A program made the position numbers and the translations under genes. The notes below the pieces were generated by a model. The model saw nothing but the letters and a program-made list of their open reading frames with translations. It did not search any database and was not told where the DNA came from. From an uncultured Clostridium sp. (GTDB lineage: Bacteria; Bacillota; Clostridia; Lachnospirales; Lachnospiraceae), in contig NZ_URHZ01000014.1 of assembly GCF_900547735.1 (NCBI RefSeq), forward strand, positions 20,583 to 84,582: a DNA stretch of 64,000 bases, read 5' to 3'. The stretch's first letter is position 1. Each line of letters opens with the position of its first letter. Positions 25,601 through 33,018 of this stretch are shown piece after piece.

Positions 25601-27564
25601 GGATACACACCATGGAGGATCAGTCGGTCAATATGGTCTGCCAGTTCTCCATATTCAAAGGAAAATAGCTGTCCCTCTGTCTCAAAATCAAGCCCGGTAT
25701 CCGTGCCGGTGATATGCAGATGGTCGCCTGTCAGTGTGATGTAGTCGGTGTCCACGTTATGATAAAAGGCTTTCAGCGCGTTTGCCTTGGTGGTCTGCTT
25801 ATGGCCGCCCTGAAAGAAATCACAAAGTTCCCGCAGCCATTCCCCCGTATCCGGCGTCACATCGTCCGCACACAGAACCACATCCACAAGGTCGGAGATT
25901 TCTTCCTCATCAAGCACAGGCATCGTTGAATCCGGTTCAGAGCTTATGGCTGTGTCCACGCTGGCGGCTTCTGTTTCCAATGCCGCCATTTGTTTTTCAT
26001 AGCGTTCTATGTCCTGCTCTGTCAGCCATTCCGGTTTTTCAGGCACGGCATCGTACAACTCCCGCATTTTAGAAATCTGCGATTGCACACTCCCTGCCCA
26101 TAAATGCGTTTCATTTCTTTGCCCCGCTCCTAAAAAATAATCACAGTCGGAACGCAGGCGGCTTAAAAGCTGATACTGAAAGGAAAAATCCGATTCTGTC
26201 GGCTGCACAGAGCCAGTTTGTTCCGGTGCGGTCTGCTCTGTTGTTTCAGCCGTGACTGCATCCTCTTTTCCCTCCGCAGGAAGGGAAGTGGGAATATCGG
26301 CCGGTGTCCCATTCCTTGGAGCGGCCTCCTGTGCCTCTTTGGGAGGGACAACGAAAAAGCCGCCCACAGACGGCTTTTTACCATCTGTGGGCGGCTCTTT
26401 GCGCTCGGTATTCTGTTTTGCTACCTGACTTTCATCACCAGTTCGTTCATGACGATTTCCTCCGCCTGTTTCGTCAGGCTGTTCATGTGTCCGGCTCTCT
26501 CCATTGTATCCTCCGTATCCGGCATCGGCTGTCCGCCCAGAAGTTCCTGTATCAGTTCTTCCTTGCGCCGATCCGCTTCCTCGTCCACTTTCAGGATTGT
26601 CTCGTTGATTTTGCCCTGTGCCACCAGTTCCGACAGACGGTGCGGGTGGTTCTCCATCATATACTCCTTCCAGAGCTTCCCGTATCTGCCCACCGGCATT
26701 TTGTCCGTCTCCGGGTTCTCGGAGATTTGCAGTTCGGGATACAGCATCCCGTCCGCTCCCTCTCTGTAACTGAAATTCATCAAAGGTTCTGTTCTCATAA
26801 ATTTGGCTCCTTTCGTTTTTAATCGCTTCAATTTCCTGCTGAATTTCCTTGAGTATGGGCCTTGCAAGGGAAACCGTACAGCTCCCCAGCGCCATGAACA
26901 TTCCCAGTGTATGATACCGGCTGATGTTTTCAAAGCTGTTTTCCTCAAACAGTTCGGTGGATACGCCGCATTTGGAAAAGACCGTGTAGGCAACGCTTTC
27001 TATGATAAGCTGGGTAAATTCCGCCTTAACCGCTTCCTCCGGCATACCATAGAGGGGGCTACTTTCCTCCCGCACCTTGAAGTTCTCCATATACTTGGGG
27101 AGTATCTGCGCCACCCGCTTGCTTACCAATTTATATAGGCAGGCTTCCATGCTGGAGGTTGGCACAGCATATTTATCATGGAACCGCAGCATTAAGCTGG
27201 GGCGGTATTGTTCTTCCAGTTCCCAATGATACCGCATGAAGTTCCTGAAACTTTCCTCTGTGCCGTTGGTATCCATGAAGTCAAAGAGGTTTTTCAAACT
27301 GGCTCCGGGGTTTTGCATATCAATAACGGCAATACTCTTGGCACCTTTGTTGATACTCCGCCCAATTCGTTCATCGTGCCAGTCATCCCATGTGCCGAGC
27401 TGCGTGGCATTCGGCTTCTGTGCGTAAATCAACACTGCATTATCAAATGACCTTTTGTAGAAACGTGCCACGCAGGACAGCAAGCCTTTCCATTCAGCCG
27501 GAGATTTTGTGTACTCCTGCACCGATTTCTGGTATAAGTCGGCAAGAAAGGTTGCTTTGCTCAA
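19684..27564 (-). CDS. Giant polyvalent protein: N6-methylase plus SNF2-type helicase
   Basis: 2626 residues. An N-terminal LtrC/ArdC-like part (residues 1-150) is followed by a long disordered Gly/Glu/Thr-rich linker to ~430 and a helical region. The methylase has LDPAMGTGNFY (~984) and GNIPF in place of NPPF/Y (~1045). The SNF2 helicase has AHEVGAGKT (~1688), DEAHAYKN (~1850), YLTGTPVSN and GTGMNVQ plus QRNGRILRQGN (~2160-2190). The C-terminal coiled coil is near 2300. It starts with TTG, its ribosome site inside parB codons, and ends in EQEYER. It probably protects or remodels the transferred DNA in the recipient. Confidence 0.9.
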   Translation of the reverse strand: MSKATFLADLYQKSVQEYTKSPAEWKGLLSCVARFYKRSFDNAVLIYAQKPNATQLGTWDDWHDERIGRSINKGAKSIAVIDMQNPGASLKNLFDFMDTNGTEESFRNFMRYHWELEEQYRPSLMLRFHDKYAVPTSSMEACLYKLVSKRVAQILPKYMENFKVREESSPLYGMPEEAVKAEFTQLIIESVAYTVFSKCGVSTELFEENSFENISRYHTLGMFMALGSCTVSLARPILKEIQQEIEAIKNERSQIYENRTFDEFQLQRGSGRDAVSRTANLREPGDGQNAGGQIREALEGVYDGEPPAPSVGTGGTGQNQRDNPESGRGSGSAQGRTDTGTSGRTADAGYGGYNGESRTHEQPDETGGGNRHERTGDESQVAKQNTERKEPPTDGKKPSVGGFFVVPPKEAQEAAPRNGTPADIPTSLPAEGKEDAVTAETTEQTAPEQTGSVQPTESDFSFQYQLLSRLRSDCDYFLGAGQRNETHLWAGSVQSQISKMRELYDAVPEKPEWLTEQDIERYEKQMAALETEAASVDTAISSEPDSTMPVLDEEEISDLVDVVLCADDVTPDTGEWLRELCDFFQGGHKQTTKANALKAFYHNVDTDYITLTGDHLHITGTDTGLDFETEGQLFSFEYGELADHIDRLILHGVYPYSAEASMLDDYEIPDEADERNGVQDEETEENLAEMEPTFTGGEQTEDITPPAQPENRQITLFDFVPLSDTYEDTGGGDNDNLIDQNTTEPEPLPFQEGDRIYYRDRVYEVLKFLHDGHTVEIGEVSQLQNLAGFKIRERVPVSEIADCKLLKNSYTEGEIAEMVVNAVQSGDNSEETQDTLKAALQVNQANDGYADTVMRDFDTRTRNGGLNYRFSEEHHLYDGGAKTKCRNNIAAIRLLKELQSQGRIATAEEQITLARFVGWGGLANALTPGKPGWESEYEEIKSLLTEEEFQSAQESTLTAYYTEQSVIRHVYHALERFGFRGGNILDPAMGTGNFYSVLPERMENSKLYGVELDTVSGAIARQLYPEAEIQVKGFEQTSYPDHFFDVVIGNIPFNSIRVDDPRYNRHNFRIHDYFLAKSLDQVRPGGIVAVITSKYTMDKANSKVRRYLAQRAELLGAIRLPNNAFKQVAGTEATTDILFLQKREREIVPDEDNSPWISIEETEDGLPLNTYFVEHPEMVLGEMVFDESMFGNEKTTACHPIPGDDLNERLERAVSYLEGEYHEATSEYAEEKGVLKASLPADPAVRNFSFTVVDDTIYFQENSRMYLQDITGRKAERIRGMVEITHAVRALIDFQNQQSGELPTAEYESNLQEHIRRLNTVYDRFVKDYGYLNSYGNVIAFSRDSNAPLLRSIEKESKAEKGVFEKSAMFHKATIKPKTMPKAVFSAEEALKVSLNVKGRVDLAYMSWLYQMPEGRKATPEEIIAELGDAIYQDPDEYSGNPLSGWQTAGEYLSGYVKDKLTTAMLRAEEEPERFSRNVEALKTVQPEPLTPQDISFSLGTPWIPLDVYQDFMYETFKTADYNQSGRYAVELEFSKFSSAYFISSKGVEKDSVTVNQTYGTGRMNAYEILEASLNLRFVEVKDRVDYVDENGEDKVRYVLNKKETILAREKQAQIKSEFERWLFADPERGARLTKLYNDKFNNLRPRVYDGSDLAFPDMSDDIALRTHQRDVVAHGLYGDGNLLMAHEVGAGKTYAAIALAYELKRLGKVHKPLFAVPNHLVGQWADAYMELYPNANILVAEKKDFERKNRRRFAGRIAAGDYDAIIMAHSSFELIGLSRERQLAAIQTELDAVTDAISEQKAKSDKDWSLKQMQIFRRNLQFRYDHLFNAEKKDDVINFEELGVDALIVDEAHAYKNNFSYTKMRNVAGVSGASSQRAMDMHQKCQYINEISGGKGVIYLTGTPVSNSMAELYVLQKTLQPQELERRDLLMFDEWAGTYGKVVSSLEIKPEGNGYQMKNRFAQFHNLPELMSMFAMIADIKTADMLDLPTPKLKTGGVQVVKTACTPEQKRIVMELAERAENIRNGNVDSSEDNFLKLTHEARLLSTDPRALDDSLPDDPDTKLNVCARNVAQIYHDTAEQKLTQLIFCDQGTPKYDGTFNFYEATKTALLAQGVKPEEIAFIHDAKTDVQREQLFEKVKNGEIRILMGSTEKMGTGMNVQNKLIALHHLDVPWRPADLTQRNGRILRQGNENEEISIFNYITENTFDAYLWQILEQKQRYISQIMTGRSALRTCEDLDETVLQYAEFKALATSDPRVKEKMEVDNEINRLTVLKSAWQTQQNDLRLNITKHYPDEIAKTTRKIEGMTADLAAYTEKKPAEFQMIIDGKFHEERTKAAEHFMVRSRKLGRETGDTLDMGSYAGFSVRLLRTWGGGVNIQLCGKCTYQTDMGESELGNITRIENLAQRIIERKDEEEQKLESLNRQLAASKAESEKPFADEERLAELQQRKVSLDLALEFKEDGDDVMAEDGGEEETTVQTNNSAAQRHPPTLEQRLYRKLMVFAAPVLDGSAYYMKLKSDGFEDLVLEAIGGGEYSIAHYYNQNGAAMRDPEITFTVDTETKSIHPTSFLQDDMGIFYKTEMASPSMVKDLKEFMSQWFTNIKNQGFEPDTVKLYEQDEEQEYER
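26359..26395 (-). terminator. Terminator-like hairpin inside the giant gene
   Basis: A perfect 12-bp inverted repeat (GCCGCCCACAGA and TCTGTGGGCGGC, 13-base loop) is followed on the coding (minus) strand by TTTTT. It lies around codon 393-402, in the disordered linker between the N-terminal domain and the rest. It could cause partial termination or be the mark of a fusion. Whether it works is not shown. Confidence 0.5.
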
Positions 27565-28598
27565 GCTGTCACCTCCATTTCCCGTTCTTGATTTTTAAAG
27601 TAAAAGGCGAGCGCCTTGTCAATGGTTTCTTCAATTTCCTTGGCGGTCTGCTGTGCGGTAAAATACTTGGTAATCACCGCAGACTTGACCTTGACCGGCT
27701 GGGGTTTACTGCTCTTTGGCTTCCTCGTTTTTTCGCCGGAGAGAATCTGCACGATAGCGGTATCGGTCAGTTTGTTGGTTTCGTAGTAATTGCGGAGTAA
27801 TTCCGCCTTTTTCATATCCACCTTATAGCTGTCAGACTCCATCAGGTCGGCAATCTGCTGTTGCTTTGCCGTGTCCTCCACAAAGGAGAGATCGTAAGCG
27901 GCGAGAAACGCAATTTCGCCAGTGTCCACCCGTTCCATTAAACCAGTAACCAGCCTTGCAAGGCGAATATACTTCGCTACCTTGTCTCTGGAAAGTCCAT
28001 ATTCCTGACTGATTTTATCCCTGCTTTTTAACCTGTGCTGAACTTCAGCAGAAGTCTCATTTTCCTCGCAGCCATGCGGGTTTAAGAGGGTTTCAATCTC
28101 TGCCAAAAGGTCATTTCTCTTACCCTGTGATTTGAGTGCTTCATAATGCTCTGCAAGACAATAGGCTCGTTCTGAATGGCTCATATCAGCAAAGGAACGC
28201 TGACGCAGATTGGTTTCTGTGACAATCAGCACGGCCTCGTCATGGGTCAGGTTCTCCCGGATAATGACAGGGCCTCGTGTCAGTCCCGCAAGCTGGGCTG
28301 CGTTTCGGCGGTTGTGGCCGCTGAGGATAATATACCTGCCGTCCTCGGTGTGCCAGAGGATAAGCGGGAGAAGAATGCCAAACTGCTGGATACTCTCCAC
28401 CATGTCGGTAAGCTGCTGTCCCTCATACAGTTTGAATTTGTGATTTGGAAAGGACTCCATCTGGTCAAAGTCCATTTCCGTCATGCCGCCATTTTGAGAA
28501 ACTGTGGCAGAATTGTCCGCCGAAACCGAAGCAGGGGACTCCGGCTCAAAATTCAGCATTTCATCAAAATCTGATAAATCAATTCTGGGTTTACCCAA
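27561..28598 (-). CDS. parB: ParB-family partition protein
   Basis: About 345 residues. The ParB/Srx-like domain has LVDMVESIQQFGILLPLILW-type sequence, ILSGHNRRNAAQLAG in place of GERR, and ETNLRQRSF; the HTH region is DKISQEYGLSRDKVAKYIRLARL. A C-terminal basic linker precedes a short helix. TTG at 28598 sits eight bases after GGAGGT and is preferred to GTG at 28604. It overlaps parA and (TTGA) the giant gene. It should stabilise the excised element together with ParA. Confidence 0.88.
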   Translation of the reverse strand: MGKPRIDLSDFDEMLNFEPESPASVSADNSATVSQNGGMTEMDFDQMESFPNHKFKLYEGQQLTDMVESIQQFGILLPLILWHTEDGRYIILSGHNRRNAAQLAGLTRGPVIIRENLTHDEAVLIVTETNLRQRSFADMSHSERAYCLAEHYEALKSQGKRNDLLAEIETLLNPHGCEENETSAEVQHRLKSRDKISQEYGLSRDKVAKYIRLARLVTGLMERVDTGEIAFLAAYDLSFVEDTAKQQQIADLMESDSYKVDMKKAELLRNYYETNKLTDTAIVQILSGEKTRKPKSSKPQPVKVKSAVITKYFTAQQTAKEIEETIDKALAFYFKNQEREMEVTA

Positions 28599-29409
28599 CT
28601 GCACACACCTCCGTTTCCTCTGTCCTCTCGATTGCTAAAAATTCGTCTGCGAACCGCTCATAAGCAATCGCCGCTGGGTTATCCGGCAGGAACTCGCAGA
28701 TTGTCTTGTGGTACAGCACGGCCTCCGCCACTTTGATAGAGCGGGGAATGTGCGTCTTGAAAATCGGGACTTTGCCTGCAAACCCTTGTTCCAGCAGCTT
28801 ATGAACCTGTGCTGACAGAATGGTGTTGGGAGAATCCATGGTAATCAGGATGCCGTCAATACGCAGACGGTGGTTGCTGTTCTTGCGGATGGTCTGATAA
28901 TGCTTCAAAAGCTCTGTCAATCCCTGCGTGGATAGAAGTTCCGCCTGTGTCGGCACAATGATACTGTCCGCGCACATCATCACGTTAATCATCGGCGTAC
29001 CCATTTGGGGCATACAGTCGATAATGATATATTGGTAGCTGTCCTTGATGGTATCAACGTACCGGGAAAGCATACGTTCCCGGAAATCCACGTTGCAGAG
29101 ATTACGTTCCAGTGTGAAAAGCTGGCTGTTGGACGGAATGACATCCACCCCACACTCGGTTTTCAGTATGTAGCTGTCCGGTTCCGGCAGTGGCTCGTCC
29201 TCAATGATTTTGCGGAGCAGGGTATTGATCGTAACTTCCAACTTATTGGTGTTCTTTACGCCATAGATAATGCTGGCGTGTCCCTGACCGTCAAAGTCAA
29301 TCAGGGCGGTCTTGTGACCTCGTTTTGCTAAAAGGTAAGCAAGAGTAGTCGCCGTGGCTGACTTCCCCACGCCTCCTTTTTCATTCATGACTGCGATAAC
29401 TTTTGCCAT
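28591..29409 (-). CDS. parA: ParA-family ATPase
   Basis: 272 residues. Deviant Walker A KGGVGKS at residues 11-17, Walker A' LIDFDGQGHAS around 37-47 and Walker B YIIIDCMPQMG near 130. No N-terminal HTH, so it is a small ParA/Soj type (type Ib-like). It is the first gene of the leftward ICE operon; GGAGACGCCG precedes the ATG. Five GGGTA repeats lie upstream. It most likely works with the downstream ParB in maintaining the circular intermediate. Confidence 0.93.
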   Translation of the reverse strand: MAKVIAVMNEKGGVGKSATATTLAYLLAKRGHKTALIDFDGQGHASIIYGVKNTNKLEVTINTLLRKIIEDEPLPEPDSYILKTECGVDVIPSNSQLFTLERNLCNVDFRERMLSRYVDTIKDSYQYIIIDCMPQMGTPMINVMMCADSIIVPTQAELLSTQGLTELLKHYQTIRKNSNHRLRIDGILITMDSPNTILSAQVHKLLEQGFAGKVPIFKTHIPRSIKVAEAVLYHKTICEFLPDNPAAIAYERFADEFLAIERTEETEVCAVG

Positions 29410-29425
29410 CGGCGTCTCCTTTCAT

Positions 29426-29467
29426 GGGTAAAGTATTTTTGGGTATTGGGTAAATAGGGTATGGGTA
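29426..29467. repeat. Five GGGTA direct repeats upstream of parA
   Basis: GGGTA occurs at 29426, 29441, 29448, 29457 and 29463, all in the same orientation, in the 60 bases before parA. The cluster is a candidate ParA/ParB binding site (parS or autoregulatory operator) or an ICE end recombination arm site. Confidence 0.5.
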
Positions 29468-29472
29468 TAAAA

Positions 29473-29528
29473 ATAGGACTTAATCGGTAAAACCCTTGAA
29501 GCTAAAAGGTTTTCTGATTAAGTCCTAT
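29473..29528. repeat. Inverted repeat at the ICE right end
   Basis: Arms 29473-29494 and 29508-29528 match over ATAGGACTTAATC plus AAAACC with a small internal difference, loop of 13. On the minus strand TTTTT follows, so it can act as a terminator; it also covers the point where the recombinase fragment ends. It may be the element end or its att core. Confidence 0.55.
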
Positions 29529-29714
29529 TATATCTCTATCATCCACATATTCGCGGACAATGGTAAGGTGGTGTTCCCTGGCGTAGCGGAGAAGCATTTT
29601 TCTTTGATTGACAATGCTTAAACTTTCCCCGGAACCTTCATCATCCTTTGAAAGCCGCAGATAGATAGCCCCGGGCAGAAGTGAACCTTCAGAAAAAGAT
29701 GGATACATATACAA
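29502..29714 (-). pseudogene. Serine recombinase, N-terminal fragment
   Basis: 70 residues. AIYLRLSKDDEGSGESLSIVNQRKMLLRYAREHHLTIVREYVDD is the N-terminal catalytic start of a large serine recombinase, with the nucleophile Ser in the family position (YLRLS). After VDD, where the family continues with G-x-S-G, the sequence diverges and stops after 13 residues. The remaining ~450 residues are absent. It probably belonged to an older element that the ICE end interrupts, or to a hybrid border. Confidence 0.75.
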
Positions 29715-29933
29715 CCTCTTTATAATGTGGTCAGGATATTTTATGCGGGAATCTTAAATTTCAATTACAGAGAAATGAAATTAGATAAAAACAGTTGTCT
29801 ATGGAGGGTAAAAATAGTATGATAAGCCTGTAGAATCAGGCTCTGATACAGCTTAAACGCGGCAGGGCCGTGCACGTGAAAATGGATAAAGGCACAGAAA
29901 GATACATGCAAAGAGAAAGAGGAACTGATCAAT

Positions 29934-31445
29934 ATGGCAATACTGATGACAGGATTGTGCGAAAAAGGCGTTGAACTGATATGGAAACAGTGCAATGAGG
30001 AATTATTCTCCCAGGGCATTGAGTACCTCGAGGAAGCGGCCAGGGCTGGAGACCCGGAGGGCTGGTTTTTCCTGGGAAACTGCTACGGCTGGGGAGAGGG
30101 CGCCGTTGGATTCAACGAGAAAAAGGCATACGAATGTTATAAGAGAGGCATTGAGGCCGGGAGTTTCCGCTGCGTACTCGGAGCGGTCAGGGCGGGCCAC
30201 TATGATGAAGAAATGAAGAAATCTTCCCTCCATACACTGGAGGAAAGTTATAAAGAGGTGCTTGAGTCTGCAGAGCAGGGAGACCCGTTTTCCGCGCTGC
30301 AGATCGCTACGGCCTATGAGGGGGAGACTATTTTTGACCTGCTTCCGGATGAGGAGCAGAAGAGGGATACCTGTTTTAAGTGGTATCAGCAGGCGGCGGA
30401 AAGCGGTATCGTCTCAGCTATGGTCAAGGTCGGAAAATGCTATTTAAACGGTGAATACACACGGAAGGATGCGGAGAAGGCTCTGGAATGGGCGGACCGA
30501 TGCGCCGCGCTGGGCAGTGCCTGGGGCCTGTACCGGATGGGGATTTACCATTTGGATCATGATAACGCTGAGGCAGCGTATCAGTATTTCAGGGCGGCGG
30601 CCAGTCAGGGAGCGTTAAAGGCATATCTCCATCTGGGGCGGATGTATTTGAACGGCCGGGGAACGGAACGCGACATAGGAAAAGCGGTGGAGGCTTTTGA
30701 GCAGGCGGCAAACAGCCAGGAGCCGGAGAGCTATACGGAACTGGGGAATATCTTTTACCGTGACGAGGTGGTGGAACGCGATAATGGAAAGGCGTTTTAC
30801 TGGTACAGCCGCGCCTATGCGGCAGGAGAGAAAGAGACGGCCCTGCCCCTTGCCCACCTCTATCTGAGAACGTCGGATATCCAGGATCTCCAGACGGCCG
30901 AGAAGCTGTTTAAGGAGGCGGCCGAGACGGAGAAGGACGGTTTTGCAAGCCTTGCCCTGGGGAATATGAGCAGGGACGGAATCTGCCAAACTCCCGATAT
31001 GGAAGAGGCGGTTACCTGGTATGAGAAGGGCGCGCAGCTCGGAAATGCCGAGTGCATGGAGATACTGGGCGGTCTTTATTTTCAGGGCGGGGACGGTCTG
31101 GATGCGGACTATGAGAAGGCCTTCTACTGGCTGAACCGATGCCGTCAGATGGGAACCCTGCAGTCCTATTCCAAACTGGCGTTTCTGTACATGAAAGGCC
31201 AGGGATGCGAGACCGACGAGGAGAGGGCCAGGGAGCTTTTTGAGAAGGCGGCCGAAATAGAGTGCGACGGCTATGCCTTTTATGAACTCGGCTACCTCTA
31301 CGAGAGAAAAAATGAATCGCCGGAGGACTTGGAAAAAGCGGCAGATTATTATCAGCGTGCGATAGAAATGGGAAATGAGAGCGCCGGACGGAGATTTTCT
31401 CATTTTAAGAAGAGTCTGTTTGGAAAATGGAAAGTGATATATTAG
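29934..31445 (+). CDS. Sel1-repeat protein
   Basis: 503 residues composed of about a dozen Sel1-like (TPR-related) repeats with the A-x-x-x-Y/L...G-x-x-Y/A pattern, for example KAFYWYSRAYAAGEKETALPLAHLYL and KAFYWLNRCRQMGTLQSYSKLAFLYMKGQGCETDEERARELF. No signal peptide. Such proteins are scaffolds for protein contacts. It is the first chromosomal gene after the ICE and converges on feoB, whose C-terminal part is missing, so this gene's 3' side lies at a rearrangement point. ATG is chosen because AGAGGAAC precedes it. Confidence 0.88.
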   Translation: MAILMTGLCEKGVELIWKQCNEELFSQGIEYLEEAARAGDPEGWFFLGNCYGWGEGAVGFNEKKAYECYKRGIEAGSFRCVLGAVRAGHYDEEMKKSSLHTLEESYKEVLESAEQGDPFSALQIATAYEGETIFDLLPDEEQKRDTCFKWYQQAAESGIVSAMVKVGKCYLNGEYTRKDAEKALEWADRCAALGSAWGLYRMGIYHLDHDNAEAAYQYFRAAASQGALKAYLHLGRMYLNGRGTERDIGKAVEAFEQAANSQEPESYTELGNIFYRDEVVERDNGKAFYWYSRAYAAGEKETALPLAHLYLRTSDIQDLQTAEKLFKEAAETEKDGFASLALGNMSRDGICQTPDMEEAVTWYEKGAQLGNAECMEILGGLYFQGGDGLDADYEKAFYWLNRCRQMGTLQSYSKLAFLYMKGQGCETDEERARELFEKAAEIECDGYAFYELGYLYERKNESPEDLEKAADYYQRAIEMGNESAGRRFSHFKKSLFGKWKVIY

Positions 31446-31473
31446 GTGAGAGATTGTATGGAAAGCGCTGGAT

Positions 31474-33018
31474 TCATTGGAGGGCATTGACTAAGCACAT
31501 GGTAAGGCATTGCTTACCGCAGGCTTTACATTTTTTAAAGGCACAATCCATGTTGAATGCGGCCCTGGGCAGATAGCCCAAGTCTTCGAGCAGGGTAAAG
31601 AGCGGGAAGAAAATAGCCATCGGGGGGAGCATGACGGATACAACCCATGCAACAACCCTGAAAACACCGTAAATCATGGAACTGATAATCCATTCCGGGG
31701 CGCCTGCGCTTGTAAGCGCTGCGGCCAGCCAGGTTTCCAGGCGGAAGAACTGATCCCACAGGAAGGAAGACGGGTAATTGGCGCCGGTGATTGTGAGCCA
31801 GAATATGGCGAGCAGCAGGGCGATCATAATGAGAGAACCGGTAAATCGGCCGGTAATCAGGCGGTCGATCCGTTCCTGGCGCTTCAGGTATGCCGGATTT
31901 TTATAGGTTACGGCCTGAGCGGCCAGGGAGGCGGGGGAGAAGTCGGGAATCAGCTCCCGCAGGGAGCGCTTGGAGGTTCCGTTCCCGCCGGTACTATGAT
32001 AGTCGGGGCAGCTGCTTCCACTGATGCTGTCATTTTCTGAATTGGTGTTCTCACATGTTTTGTCATTTCCTGAATTGGTGTTTTCACTGAGGTTAACATT
32101 TCCTGAATCGTTGTTCCCGTCGGTGTTGTCATCGTGCGAATCGTTGTTTCCGTCGGTGTTGTCATCGTGCGAATCATTGTTTCCGTCGGTATTATCATCG
32201 TGCGAATCATTGTTCCCGTCGGTGTTATTATCGTGCGAATCGTTGTTCCCGTCGGTGTTATCATCTTCCGAATCAGCGCTTTTGCCATTCCCGCCGGTCT
32301 CACCGGAGTAGGAGTACACGCCGGATGAACATAGGCCGCAGCAGGGACAGGAATCGCAGGGGAAGGAGAATGCGGACAGACTTTCCGGTTCATCACCGCA
32401 GCTCTGTTGGCAGCAGCGGCACATCTGAAAGGCGGAAGAGCTATGGTAGTCCATTTCGCCGCTCTCCGGTTGAGCCTGGCTCTCAGGTTTCAGCCTTCCG
32501 TTATCTTTACAGATTCCGTATATTTCTTCTTTCAATCGGTCTAACCCATGGCGGTCTCTGGCGGTGCAGGGAATCACGGGTATGTTCAGTTTTTCCGACA
32601 GCAGTTCAAAATTCAGCTCGATACCCTTTTTAGCGGCCTCATCACAGAGGTTTACACACAGGATGACACGGGTCAGCAGGGAATCTTCCAGGTCACGGAT
32701 TTGCTTTAAAAGACGCAGGCCGCGCTCGGTACAGGTTGCGTCGCAGACAACCAGCAGCAGATCGGGACCGCCGGAGACGATATATTCTCTGGCGATTTCT
32801 TCTTCCTCTGAATGGGTTCGCAGGGAGTAGGTTCCGGGCAGGTCGACAACCAGGCTGGACATATCTTTATAGTGGAACTGTCCGCTGCAGCAGGCAACTG
32901 TCTTTCCGGACCAGTTTCCTGTGTGCTGATGCATTTTTGTCAGGGCGTTGAAAATAGTACTTTTTCCCACATTGGGGGTTCCGGCCAGGGCTATTGTAAA
33001 AGGGCTGTTATGATTCAT
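31474..33018 (-). pseudogene. feoB: FeoB ferrous iron transporter, C-terminally truncated
   Basis: 514 residues instead of the usual ~600-800. G1 GTPNVGKST, G3 DLPGTYSL and G4 NLCD are intact; residues ~205-245 are Cys-rich (MCRCCQQSC, CDSCPCCGLC) and ~248-303 a repeated Asn/Asp linker. The membrane part starts near 395. At ACGKQCLTMC the family should continue with the conserved GFGCN segment, but the frame ends after LVNALQ. The later gates and membrane helices are lost, so transport is not expected. ATG overlaps the feoA stop. Confidence 0.85.
32105..32275. repeat. 33-bp tandem repeat in the feoB linker
   Basis: About five copies of a 33-base unit encode D-x-N-T-D-G-N-N-D-S-H-type repeats. 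Copies differ at a few third positions. The number of units is likely variable between strains. Confidence 0.9.

Larger units (their letters stand above)
1..29545. mobile_element. Integrative conjugative element, right part
   Basis: Almost all genes here lie on the minus strand in tight, often ATGA-overlapping order. They include a relaxase, a VirD4/TraG coupling protein, VirB2-, TrbL- and PrgI-like transfer proteins, ParA/ParB, a giant methylase-helicase and DNA methyltransferases, a set typical of Firmicutes ICEs. VirB4, the VirB1-like hydrolase and the integrase are not seen and presumably lie to the left of base 1. The right border is placed near 29545, where a serine recombinase reading frame loses similarity to its family. 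The exact att site is inferred, not seen. Base composition is visibly richer in G+C than the chromosome that follows. Confidence 0.88.

Noticed and set aside
26421..26993. 190-residue minus frame within the giant gene
   Set aside because: It is a shifted frame inside the continuous 2626-residue reading frame, which has domain support on both sides.
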